From GCA-001856825 sp038729485 (GTDB lineage Archaea > Thermoplasmatota > Thermoplasmata > Thermoplasmatales > GCA-001856825): a DNA stretch of 55,969 nt. The notes beneath the pieces are model-generated. The model did not search any database. It was not told the DNA's origin and saw only the letters and a program-made list of their open reading frames with translations. The DNA lies in NCBI GenBank assembly GCA_038729485.1, contig JAVYRX010000007.1:1-55969 (forward strand). The letters are read 5' to 3'. Made by a program: the position numbers and the translations under genes. This document shows, one piece after another, positions 1 to 8,200 of this stretch; the first letter of the stretch is position 1, and every line of letters begins with the position of its first letter.

Positions 1-1
1 A

Positions 2-346
2 TTGTTCACGACAAAGAAGGGAAGGATGAGCTACCAGTTCGCGAGGAACATAATAAAGAAGATCGCCTACAGGTCCGGTGTGCCGAAATTCCATGCCCAT
101 GCCGCTAGGCACTGGAATGCTACGGCACTTTTAAGGGAGGGGAACGTGGACATAAGGAAGGTGCAAATCCATCTGGGTCATGGTTCCCTTTCGTCTACCC
201 AGAGGTACACGCACCTCACAACGGTGGAAGTTGCTGATGAGGTCAGAGAGAAGATGGAGAAATTTTTTCGTGAGGTTGAAATAAAAATGAAAAGCGCGAA
301 TCCGAACGGAACGGCACCTGAACCTAGTGGGACCGCCGAGATTTGA
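2..346 (+). CDS. Tyrosine recombinase (integrase), C-terminal part; 5' end cut by window edge
   Basis: This is the catalytic C-terminal half of a phage-type or XerC/D-type tyrosine recombinase, which cuts and rejoins DNA through a tyrosine-3'-phosphate intermediate. About 114 residues are visible. HAARHWNATALL carries the HxxR box II and LGHGSLSSTQRYTHLTT carries the LGH box and the nucleophilic tyrosine. The N-terminal core-binding domain and box I arginine would lie left of the window, so no start can be given. The stop codon lies inside the 3' part of the convergent tRNA-Pro gene (19 bases of overlap), a position typical of integrative elements that use tRNA 3' ends as attachment sites. 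Family assignment is firm; the nature of the element is inferred. Confidence 0.85.
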   Translation: MFTTKKGRMSYQFARNIIKKIAYRSGVPKFHAHAARHWNATALLREGNVDIRKVQIHLGHGSLSSTQRYTHLTTVEVADEVREKMEKFFREVEIKMKSANPNGTAPEPSGTAEI

Positions 347-402
347 ACTCGGGTCACCAACACCCCAAGCTGGTAGGATGGTCCAGTCTACCCTACGGTC
401 CC
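328..402 (-). tRNA. tRNA-Pro (anticodon GGG)
   Basis: On the minus strand the sequence folds into a cloverleaf: acceptor GGGACCG pairs with CGGTCCC followed by discriminator A; anticodon stem CCAGC/GTTGG closes the loop TTGGGGT, giving anticodon GGG; the T arm is CCGAG-TTCAAAT-CTCGG. CCA is not encoded and no intron is seen. The gene starts one base after the rpoN stop codon on the same strand, so it is probably the last part of the ribosomal protein/rpoN transcript. Its 3' end overlaps the convergent integrase ORF. Confidence 0.93.
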
Positions 403-403
403 A

Positions 404-625
404 TCAATCAAACGGGAGGATTTCCTCTAGAAGGTCTGCATTAGAAAGTATCATTCGTCTGCAGCAGTATCTGCTCACATTAAGGTCATCAAGTGTCTTT
501 GCTATTTCTTCTGGCAGTGGTTCTCTATTCTGAGTTTTTCTAATTTCATTCATCTTATTTACAAACCTAACGTAATCAGAGCCAATGACTCTCCCACAGC
601 TAAAACATCTTACTGGAATTATCAT
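404..625 (-). CDS. rpo10: DNA-directed RNA polymerase subunit N (Rpo10)
   Basis: Small zinc-binding assembly subunit of archaeal RNA polymerase, homologous to eukaryotic Rpb10. The 73-residue protein shows the family zinc site: CFSCG (Cys7, Cys10) near the start and the Cys54-Cys55 pair in NVSRYCCRRM. The start ATG has GGTGAC exactly five bases upstream. It is the last protein gene of the eL18-uL13-uS9-rpoN operon, six bases after uS9. In many archaea rpoK, enolase and uS2 follow; here tRNA-Pro and an integrase follow instead. Confidence 0.96.
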   Translation of the reverse strand: MIIPVRCFSCGRVIGSDYVRFVNKMNEIRKTQNREPLPEEIAKTLDDLNVSRYCCRRMILSNADLLEEILPFD

Positions 626-631
626 TCTTGG

Positions 632-1027
632 TCACCTATAGGACTTCTGTTTCTTCTTCCTTGCCCCTTTTCCTCCAGGTTTCTTGGGGAGTTTCCTTCT
701 GACGTCATTAACTAGAAGTGTTCTATCATAATCCTTAAAAATTTTCTCCAGCTCCTGATCCTTGAAATAGTCTACTATTGCCCTGGATATGGCAGTCCTG
801 GCAGCATCAGCCTGACCCATTACTCCTCCTCCTTTGGTCTTAACGGATATGTCTACCTTTGAAATTTTCTCTCCCGCAAGGGTCAATGGCTCCATCATCT
901 TAAGCTTTGCAAGTTCTGGAGAATAAATCTCTATAGGTGTTCCATTTATTCTAACTCTCCCCTCCCCCTCTTTTATCGTTGCTCGTGCAACGGCAGTTTT
1001 CCGGGCACCGCTGGTTTCAATTATCAT
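632..1027 (-). CDS. rps9: Ribosomal protein uS9
   Basis: Small-subunit protein uS9, whose C-terminal tail reaches the P-site tRNA. The 131-residue sequence has the family opening ETSGARKTAVARATIKEG, the glycine-rich GGGVMGQADAARTAISRA segment and a basic C-terminus ending in QKSYR. The ATG start lies inside the last codons of uL13 (11-base overlap) and is preceded by GGTGAT at a five-base spacing, so it is probably translationally coupled. Length fits the archaeal family. Confidence 0.96.
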   Translation of the reverse strand: MIIETSGARKTAVARATIKEGEGRVRINGTPIEIYSPELAKLKMMEPLTLAGEKISKVDISVKTKGGGVMGQADAARTAISRAIVDYFKDQELEKIFKDYDRTLLVNDVRRKLPKKPGGKGARKKKQKSYR

Positions 1028-1448
1028 CAGCTATCACCTTCGAACCCAGTTCTCTACTTATTTCATACAGTGGAACTACGTTGGATACATGCTTATTCGT
1101 GTACTTTTCAAGAACTTCTGCCTCTTTACCCTGGAATTCCTTTGGAATCCCTTTGTAAACTCTCAGCCTTTTCAATGCATCCCTTCCTCTCGTCGTTTTC
1201 ATGGGCAGCATCCCCCTTACCGTTCTTCTGAATATTCTGTCTGGTTCTTTTGGGAATCTTGGTCCTTTTCTTACAGATCCTACGTCACGTTCAGTCTTGT
1301 ACCTTTCTATCAAAAATCGTCTTTTTCCCGTAACCACTGCCTTTTCTGCGTTGATAACGACAATCTCTTCCTTTTTTGATAGAAGCTCCTTCGCAAGGTA
1401 CGATGAGATCCTCCCCAAAACTAAGTTTGTTCCATCTATTAATCTAAT
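1017..1448 (-). CDS. rpl13: Ribosomal protein uL13, probable ATT start codon
   Basis: Large-subunit protein uL13; recognisable by VVINAEKAVVTGKRRFL, the GPRFPKEPDRIFRRTVRGML core and the KRLRVYKGIP segment. The first ordinary in-frame start is TTG at 1418, but that would remove the first beta strand (IDGTNLVLGRISSYLAK). The upstream TGA of eL18 lies in the same frame at 1457-1455. The only codons between are TGC ACT ATT AGA TTA ATA and onward, with no ATG or GTG. A GGTGAT motif over the eL18 stop is exactly five bases before ATT (1448-1446), the spacing used by rpo10, rps9 and dnaG in this window. Starting at ATT gives 143 residues, the usual length. A simple gene caller would report 1017-1418. 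Confidence 0.93.
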   Translation of the reverse strand: MRLIDGTNLVLGRISSYLAKELLSKKEEIVVINAEKAVVTGKRRFLIERYKTERDVGSVRKGPRFPKEPDRIFRRTVRGMLPMKTTRGRDALKRLRVYKGIPKEFQGKEAEVLEKYTNKHVSNVVPLYEISRELGSKVIADDN

Positions 1449-1453
1449 AGTGC

Positions 1454-1459
1454 ATCACC
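1454..1459 (-). promoter_or_regulatory. Shine-Dalgarno GGTGAT that places the rpl13 start at ATT
   Basis: The minus strand reads GGTGAT-GCACT-ATT. The motif matches the anti-Shine-Dalgarno 3' end of archaeal 16S rRNA and overlaps the eL18 stop codon. The five-base spacing equals that seen before the ATG starts of rps9, rpo10 and dnaG. This decides the start of rpl13. Confidence 0.7.
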
Positions 1460-1811
1460 CTATTATCTTCATCTTGGATGCCTTCACCTTCTTTTGAAGC
1501 ATTTCTTCGATGGTCATTACCTTCCCGCCGGCCTCTTCTATTTTAGATTTAGCCGTTTTTGTAAAATAGAGAGCAGCGACTTCAATTGGCTCCTCTACTC
1601 TTCCAGAACCAAGAACTATACCCGGCACTACCACAGCCTCCCCTCCTTTTGCGAATCTTGATATATGACCAACGTTAACCTCACTTAACCTATCTTTTGG
1701 TCTCCTGATTCTATTAGCTATATCAGCCCATAGTCTGGAATTAGTTTCCTCGGCCGCTTTCTTTAACTTTATGGCCAGGAGTTCTCTATTAGTTTTTGTG
1801 TTTACACCCAT
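1455..1811 (-). CDS. rpl18e: Ribosomal protein eL18
   Basis: Archaeal/eukaryotic large-subunit protein eL18. The sequence shows TNRELLAIKLKKAAEE, the basic RIRRPKDRLSEVNVGHISR segment and the VVVPGIVLGSGRV strand typical of the family. The ATG at 1811 (MGVNTKTN) is preferred over the TTG 15 bases upstream because it gives the family length (118 residues) and has GGTG upstream. It is the first gene of the operon eL18-uL13-uS9-rpoN. The folD stop codon is about 47 bases upstream on the same strand, so read-through from folD is possible. Confidence 0.94.
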   Translation of the reverse strand: MGVNTKTNRELLAIKLKKAAEETNSRLWADIANRIRRPKDRLSEVNVGHISRFAKGGEAVVVPGIVLGSGRVEEPIEVAALYFTKTAKSKIEEAGGKVMTIEEMLQKKVKASKMKIIG

Positions 1812-1858
1812 GTGATCAGCACCCAAGTCGGAAGGTATGAATTCTCCATTTATAAATC

Positions 1859-2662
1859 TTATTGGGATTTTGCCAAGTCTACTGCATTCCTAAGAATTTC
1901 AACGCTAGTGACGGCACCGACGCCTCCAGGAACAGGGGTATAGTCGGTATCGTTCTCTTTATCTGCTTCGAAGTCTCCTTTGATCTTGCCGTCGACAACG
2001 TTTATACCAATATCGACAACTACGTGTTTTCCCTTGAGGGAAGAATTTTTCAGATAACCTGGTTTTCCGACTGCAAGAAAAATTATCTCACTTTCTTGGA
2101 TCAGTCTTTCCATTTCTTTCGTTTTGCTATGCGCTACTGTCACCGTGGCGTCTCGGTTTAGCAGCATCTGAGCTAGGGGTCTTCCGACAGTAATAGATCT
2201 ATTTATCACAAGTACTGATTTTCCTCTGAAGTCGATTTTGTGGTATTCAAGCAGGTCAATCGCAGCCCTGGCCGTTGCAGGTGCGATCCTTTCATTCCTA
2301 AAGTTAAGTTGCCCTAGGTTGAACGGTGAAATACAGTCAGCGTCTTTGTCTGGATCAATAGCCTCTGAGACCATTTCGTTGGTTATGCCCTTAGGGAAAG
2401 GCCTCCCTATTATGAATGAACTTACATTCTCATCTTCATTAAGTTTCGTTATCCTTTCCATAAGCTCTTCCCCCTTTATTGCATCTATTTGGAAATTGAT
2501 CCCAATTTTATCTGCATTTCTTTTAATGCTATTGAAGTAGACTATTGATTCCTGATCTTCTTCATACGCAATACCCACAAGATTTATCTTGCCAATTTTC
2601 GATATTTCTTCTTTTAGGCCATCAAGTATTTCTTTTGCAAGATTCTTACCTTCAAGAATCAT
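1859..2662 (-). CDS. folD: Bifunctional methylenetetrahydrofolate dehydrogenase/cyclohydrolase FolD
   Basis: Interconverts 5,10-methylene- and 10-formyl-tetrahydrofolate with NAD(P), supplying C1 units to purine and other biosynthesis. The 267-residue protein has the N-terminal catalytic region (YFNSIKRNADKIGI, probable Tyr42/Lys47), the NAD(P)-binding segment GKSVLVINRSITVGRPLAQML, and the C-terminal signature VPGGVGAVTSVEIL. The length is a little below the bacterial norm (about 285). It is divergent from lonB across a 101-base spacer. The presence of FolD suggests that free folates rather than only tetrahydromethanopterin are used. Confidence 0.95.
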   Translation of the reverse strand: MILEGKNLAKEILDGLKEEISKIGKINLVGIAYEEDQESIVYFNSIKRNADKIGINFQIDAIKGEELMERITKLNEDENVSSFIIGRPFPKGITNEMVSEAIDPDKDADCISPFNLGQLNFRNERIAPATARAAIDLLEYHKIDFRGKSVLVINRSITVGRPLAQMLLNRDATVTVAHSKTKEMERLIQESEIIFLAVGKPGYLKNSSLKGKHVVVDIGINVVDGKIKGDFEADKENDTDYTPVPGGVGAVTSVEILRNAVDLAKSQ

Positions 2663-2763
2663 GAACCATGATTTCTTTCAAAGATTAAAATTAGCTTATC
2701 GCATGAAATGTTTTCGAGAAGAATATCAAAATCCTTAATTATTCATTTTTACTGGCTATCCGA

Positions 2764-4701
2764 ATGGACGAACTGCAAGAATGGATAAAGTCCAAAGGAG
2801 TCAACACAACGGCGGACGTAAAGATACCTGATAAACTTGTAGACCAGGTTATAGGGCAAGATCAGGGCGTCGAAGTGATAAAAAGGGCATCTACGCAGAA
2901 GAGGCATGTTATCCTGATAGGCGAGCCGGGTACTGGAAAATCCATGCTCGCCCAGTCAATGGTAGATTTTATCCCAAAGGAGGAACTCGAGGACATTCTG
3001 GTCTTCCACAATCCCGAAGACCCGAACAGGCCTAAGATAGTAACAGTTCCTGCTGGAAAGGGAAAGGAGATCGTTAAGGATTACCAGAAGAGGGCTGATC
3101 AGGAGAAAGTTGAGAGGCAGAGAAGTGTAAGAATTCTGGTAATTTTCATAGTTGTGATAGGCCTCATATTCGCATTCATAAATTATCCTTCCACTCACTC
3201 TATAGATTCAACCCCGATATTTCTGGCTATAATGGCCGCAGCCTTCCTCTATATAGCTATGAACATGGGACCCGTGGCGAGGGAGGATAAGACCATGGTG
3301 CCAAAGCTTCTGGTTGGTCACGACAAAGAGGATAAGCCTCCATTCATAGATTCAACCGGAGCCCAGGCCGGAGCCCTCCTTGGCGACGTAAGGCACGATC
3401 CTTTCCAGTCAGGCGGGCTTGAGACCCCGGCACACCTTAGGGTTGAGGCAGGGAACATACATAAGGCAAACAAGGGAGTCCTTTTCATCGACGAGATCAA
3501 CACTCTGAGGCTTGAAAGCCAGCAAAGTCTTCTGACTGCAATGCAGGAAAAGAAGTATTCAATATCTGGTCAGAGCGAGAGATCCGCAGGAGCGCTTGTT
3601 CAAACAGAGGGTGTTCCGTGCGATTTTATACTCGTAGCCTCTGGGAATCTAGATGCGTTGCAGGGAATGCACCCGGCATTGAGATCAAGGATTCGTGGGT
3701 ACGGGTACGAAGTTTATATGAATTCAGTGATGGACGATTCGGAAAATAACAGAGAAAAGCTCGTAAGGTTCGTTGCCCAAGAGGTTGCAAAAGACAAAAA
3801 GATACCTCCATTCGACAGCAGTGCAATTGCCGAAGTTATCAGAGAAGCACAGAAGAGGGCTGGAAGAAAAGGTAAGATTACGCTTCGTCTGAGAGAAATG
3901 GGTGGTCTTGTAAGAATAGCCGGCGACATAGCTGTAGCAGAAGGTTCGTCAGTCGTGACTTCCGATCATGTTATTAAAGCGAAGATGAAGGCCAAACCTC
4001 TGGAGCAACAAATTGCAGACAAACACATAGAAGCGTACCGCGCATACAGAACGTTTACAAATGAGGGTTATTCCATAGGCATAGTTAATGGTCTGGCTGT
4101 ATTTAGCGCAGGTTCTGGAATGGCAGAATATTCAGGCATAGTCATGCCCGTGGCAGCTGAAGTGACACCGGCGCAGGAAAAGGAAAGCGGTAAAGTTATC
4201 GCCACGGGAAAACTTGGGGAAATAGCAAAAGAGGCAGTCCAAAACGTTTCAGCGGTTATAAAGAAATATACCGGTCAGGACATTTCGAATCACGATGTTC
4301 ACATTCAGTTCATAGGAAGCTACGAGGGGGTAGAGGGGGACTCTGCGAGCATTACCATTGCAACTGCAGTGGTTTCTGCTATGGAAGGAATACCAGTGGA
4401 TCAATCATACGCGATGACTGGCTCTTTATCAATCAGGGGGCAAGTTCTGCCAGTTGGCGGCGTTACCGCCAAGGTGGAAGCCGCAATTGAGGCCGGCTTC
4501 AAAAACGTCATAATACCAGAGAGCAATCAGGGCGACATCATCCTGGAAGAGGCCCAAAAAGCAAAAATAAACATACATCCGGTGAAGACCATAAGCGAGG
4601 TTCTAAAGCTAGTTCTTGCTCCAACGAGATCAAAGTCCTCTCTCCTGTCAAAATTTGAAACAGCGATTTCGGCAGGACAGGTGATGGTGGATCCAAGTTA
4701 A
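2764..4701 (+). CDS. lonB: Archaeal membrane-anchored Lon protease (LonB)
   Basis: ATP-dependent serine protease of the archaeal LonB type, held in the cytoplasmic membrane and degrading damaged or regulatory proteins. In order: AAA+ N-terminal part with Walker A GEPGTGKS (53-60), two membrane helices inserted in the AAA+ module (about 122-142 and 152-171), the second AAA+ half with FIDEINTL, and a C-terminal protease domain. The catalytic dyad is visible: Ser527 in EGDSAS and Lys570 in GGVTAK, 43 residues apart as in the family. Length 645 fits. The 3' end overlaps the probable start of cgi121, so the two are likely co-translated. Confidence 0.97.
   Translation: MDELQEWIKSKGVNTTADVKIPDKLVDQVIGQDQGVEVIKRASTQKRHVILIGEPGTGKSMLAQSMVDFIPKEELEDILVFHNPEDPNRPKIVTVPAGKGKEIVKDYQKRADQEKVERQRSVRILVIFIVVIGLIFAFINYPSTHSIDSTPIFLAIMAAAFLYIAMNMGPVAREDKTMVPKLLVGHDKEDKPPFIDSTGAQAGALLGDVRHDPFQSGGLETPAHLRVEAGNIHKANKGVLFIDEINTLRLESQQSLLTAMQEKKYSISGQSERSAGALVQTEGVPCDFILVASGNLDALQGMHPALRSRIRGYGYEVYMNSVMDDSENNREKLVRFVAQEVAKDKKIPPFDSSAIAEVIREAQKRAGRKGKITLRLREMGGLVRIAGDIAVAEGSSVVTSDHVIKAKMKAKPLEQQIADKHIEAYRAYRTFTNEGYSIGIVNGLAVFSAGSGMAEYSGIVMPVAAEVTPAQEKESGKVIATGKLGEIAKEAVQNVSAVIKKYTGQDISNHDVHIQFIGSYEGVEGDSASITIATAVVSAMEGIPVDQSYAMTGSLSIRGQVLPVGGVTAKVEAAIEAGFKNVIIPESNQGDIILEEAQKAKINIHPVKTISEVLKLVLAPTRSKSSLLSKFETAISAGQVMVDPS
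4680..4685 (+). promoter_or_regulatory. Shine-Dalgarno GGTGAT that places the cgi121 start at ATC
   Basis: The sequence GGTGAT-GGTGG-ATC lies within the last codons of lonB. The spacing of five bases equals that before rpo10, rps9, dnaG and rpl13. No ATG, GTG or TTG is available in the cgi121 frame at this place. Confidence 0.55.
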
Positions 4702-5095
4702 CCTTGCCTACACAATAATCCCCTCTTTCGACGGCAACGAAATAACGGAGTTCGGGAAGAAAGCGTTCATCAGGGAAGATAGGGTTTTGGGGAATGCGCA
4801 CATCGATCTAGCTATAGCTTACGCGACTGAAAACTACAGGAGGGGAACAATGATAAGCAGATCGATATGGAATGAAATACTGTTGTATCTTTCGATGCAA
4901 CGGCAGATACACAGGAGCATCGATATCTTAGGGGTAAAAAATTTCTCTGGAAAGGTCATCGTCGTTGACGTTGTTTCAGAAAACGGAAATAAACCCAGAA
5001 TTGAGGTAACTGATTCTAAGAAAACGTTTTGGAACGTTAGTTCTGTGGAAATGCTTTTGGAGCGCATGGCGCTATTCCATCTGGAGAACCACTAG
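4691..5095 (+). CDS. cgi121: KEOPS complex subunit Cgi121, probable ATC start codon
   Basis: Cgi121 (human TPRKB) is the tRNA-recruiting subunit of the KEOPS complex, which makes threonylcarbamoyl-adenosine at position 37 of tRNAs. The segment ISRSIWNEILLYLSMQRQI followed by HRSIDILGVK matches the family core (alpha-helical ..E-LLY-S--RQI--AI---G). A caller would start at TTG 4787 (102 residues), but the upstream in-frame sequence VNLAYTIIPSFDGNEITEF is the family's first strand and helix. The in-frame TGA at 4682-4684 limits the extension; the best start is ATC at 4691, five bases after GGTGAT, giving 134 residues. Family call is good; the start is inferred. Confidence 0.8.
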   Translation: MQVNLAYTIIPSFDGNEITEFGKKAFIREDRVLGNAHIDLAIAYATENYRRGTMISRSIWNEILLYLSMQRQIHRSIDILGVKNFSGKVIVVDVVSENGNKPRIEVTDSKKTFWNVSSVEMLLERMALFHLENH

Positions 5096-5205
5096 TCCTT
5101 CCTGGACAGGCTTAAAAATAACGTTCTCACAACTGTTGAGCCACTGAAAATCTTGAACAATCTAAGAGCTTTGCGGAATACGGTAAGAATCCAATATTAA
5201 ACATG

Positions 5206-5213
5206 TTTTTATA
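5206..5213 (+). promoter_or_regulatory. TATA box of the lhr-like gene
   Basis: TTTTTATA lies 39-46 bases upstream of the ATG at 5252. With the usual archaeal spacing transcription would begin near 5236, leaving a short leader of about 15 bases. Confidence 0.45.
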
Positions 5214-5251
5214 GCATTTCCATATACCTTTCGCACTACGTAGGGCTCAAA

Positions 5252-8200
5252 ATGATAATAAGAGACAATATGGAGTATAACCTTGAAGGGTTCCTAGACC
5301 CGATCGTGTTAGAGTGGTTCAAGTCAAAATATAATGAATTTACCGCTGCCCAGAAGATAGGCATTCCCCTCATTCATGAGAGAAAGAATGTATTGATCTC
5401 ATCACCTACAGGTACCGGAAAGACGCTTTCTGGTTTCCTCGTGATTATTAATGAGCTTTTTCTTTTAGCCAAACAGAACAAGCTGCAGGATAAAATTTAC
5501 TGCATCTACATCTCCCCGCTCAAGGCTCTTGCCAACGATATACACAGAAATCTTGAAGTGCCCCTTGCCGAAATACGGGAACTGGCTGCGAAAAAAGGGG
5601 TCAATATACCAAGGATTAGGGTTGGAGTGAGGTCCGGAGACACGAGTCAATATGTAAGACAGAAAATGAACAGGATTCCGCCACATATATTTATTACGAC
5701 GCCAGAATCCCTCGCTCTTTCTCTGTTCTCTCCGAAATTCAAAGAACGCTTCAGAGATGTCGAATTCATAATAATAGATGAGATTCATGACCTGGCTTCC
5801 AATAAGAGGGGTGAGCTCCTCAGTCTTCTCGTTGAATTTCTTCAATATAATTGCAGGAACGTAACGAGGATAGGTCTTTCGGCTACGACTGAGCCTATAG
5901 AAGAAATAGGAAAGTATCTGATAGGAGATGACGAAAAAGGAGAGGTGCACATCGTCGAGGCCGAATCAAATAAAAACCTTGACATGAGAGTCATATGTCC
6001 TGTATCAGACCTATTTTCTGCTCCACAGGAACAGGTGAACGAGAGAACGTATGATATCGTGGAAAATCTTGTGCGGGAACATAAAACGACTTTAGTATTC
6101 ACCAATACTAGAAGCGGAGCTGAACGTGTTTCTTCCAAGCTCATAGAAAGAGGTATCTTGGATTTGGAAGCTCACCATTCCAGCCTTTCCAAGGAGTCGA
6201 GACTGGGTGTGGAGGAGAGGCTTAAGAGGGGGGAGCTTAAATGTGCGGTCTCATCTACTTCGCTTGAGCTCGGCATTGATATAGGAAGCATAGATTTAGT
6301 GATACAGGTTGGATCGCCAAAGGGTATAGCTAAGGGCCTGCAAAGGGTGGGAAGGTCCGGGCACTCCGTATTCGCCACTGCCAAGGGGCGAATAATTCCA
6401 ATGGACATAGACGATCTTATAGAATCACTGGTTCTCGTCAAGGCAGCGAGGGAAAAGAGGCTTGACAGGATAAAAATACCAAAGAATTCACTAGACGTTC
6501 TGAGTCAGTTCATAACAGGTATATCGCTAGACAGGAAATGGAACGACCGGGAAGTTCTCGACATCGTAAGGAGATCCTATTGCTACAGGAAACTGGACGA
6601 AACCGACTTCTTCAAGGTGCTTGATTATCTTTCAGGAGGTTTCGAAGAGGGCAACGTCTACGCTAAAATATGGTGGGATAGGGATGGCCACACCTTCGGC
6701 AGGAAAAAGAGTACCAGGCTCATTTATTTCACGAATGCAGGTACTATACCGGAAGAAGCTGATTATGACGTATTTTCAGTTGACAATAGACATCTCGGTT
6801 CTCTATCGGAAAAATTCGTCGAAAAACTGCATAGGGGCGACATATTTGTTCTCGGTGCTAGAACATACGAATTCATGAGGATGAGGGGAAACAAAATATT
6901 CATAAAGGATGCTTCAGGGAGGAAGCCGACAGTACCATCTTGGGTTGGCGAAATGCTTCCGAGAACATTTGATCTGTCACTGGAGGTCGGAAAGTTTAGA
7001 GGCGAACTGGCTAAAAGAGTCAAGGAAGGGACTGTAGAAGAATTCCTGAGAGAACAATATCAGGCTGACGACAACAGCATAAGGTCTATAAGTTCTTACG
7101 TCGAAAGTCAGATGAACTTTGGGATTCCAACAGACAACCTTTTGCTTATAGAGGGTTATATCGACAAGGCAAATCAATTTTCCGTGATATTCCACTTCCC
7201 ATACGGAAGGAGGGTCAATGATGCATTAAGCAGGGTCATCGCATTCAACATCTCCAGAAAATTCTCAGCAAATTCAAGAATATCCCTGACTGATGATGGT
7301 TTCATGCTTACATTCAACCGGAGAATAGACATCTCCGGGATCGTTGAAATGATACCAGAGATTGATATAAAGAATTCCCTAAGAAACGCGGTTAAATCAA
7401 CGGAACTTTTCAAGCAGAGGTTCAGACATTGCGCAACCAGATCCTTCATGGTTCTAAGGAGATACAGGGGAAGGGAGGTATCGGTAGCGCGACAACAGTT
7501 GAGAAGCGAGAAGGTACTGGACATATTGTTCTCTATGGACAGGTTTCCAATAATTGAGGAAACATTCAGAGAAATAGAGGATATAGTGATGGACATTGAT
7601 AATTCTGAAAAAATTTTGCTGGGTATAAGGGAAGGGGTCATCAAGTTACAGACAAGGGAATACAGCCGCTATCCAAGTCCATTTGCATTCGGGATAATAT
7701 CTACTGGCATTAGCGACGTAGTACTCATGGAAGACAAGACGGCTATAATTAGGGAGCTTCAGGAATCGCTGCTCACGAAGATGGGTCTTGAAGGCAGCTC
7801 AGAGATAGATATAGAGTCCCTGATAAGTTACCAGGAGTCAAAGCTGAACGTTAACACAGATACTGAACTGCTGGAATTTCTGAAAAATGCTGGCTTCTCC
7901 GACTTGTTTTCAACTGCGTCTTTTTCTCCAATGAAGAAGGCGGAGAATAAGGATCACTATCTCTCTACTGTGGAGAAGTTGATAGAGGAAGGTAAGATAG
8001 TCCCTGTGTTCACCGGCAAGACTACATATGCCCTCCCTGAAAATCTGGGATATATTGCATCTGTATTCAGGCAGAGCTCGAGTGCCGACCTGAAGTTCGA
8101 CGACGGAGACACAACGAATATAGTAGCAAGGAATAACTCCTTGGATCCGGCGGACGCTTTGATAGAACTGAGAAAAATGGAAAGGTCCTACTCAGCCTAT

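Noticed and set aside
5465..5950. Minus-strand ORF of 161 codons inside the lhr gene
   Set aside because: It is antisense to the helicase core motifs, which are clearly under protein-level constraint; no independent motif.
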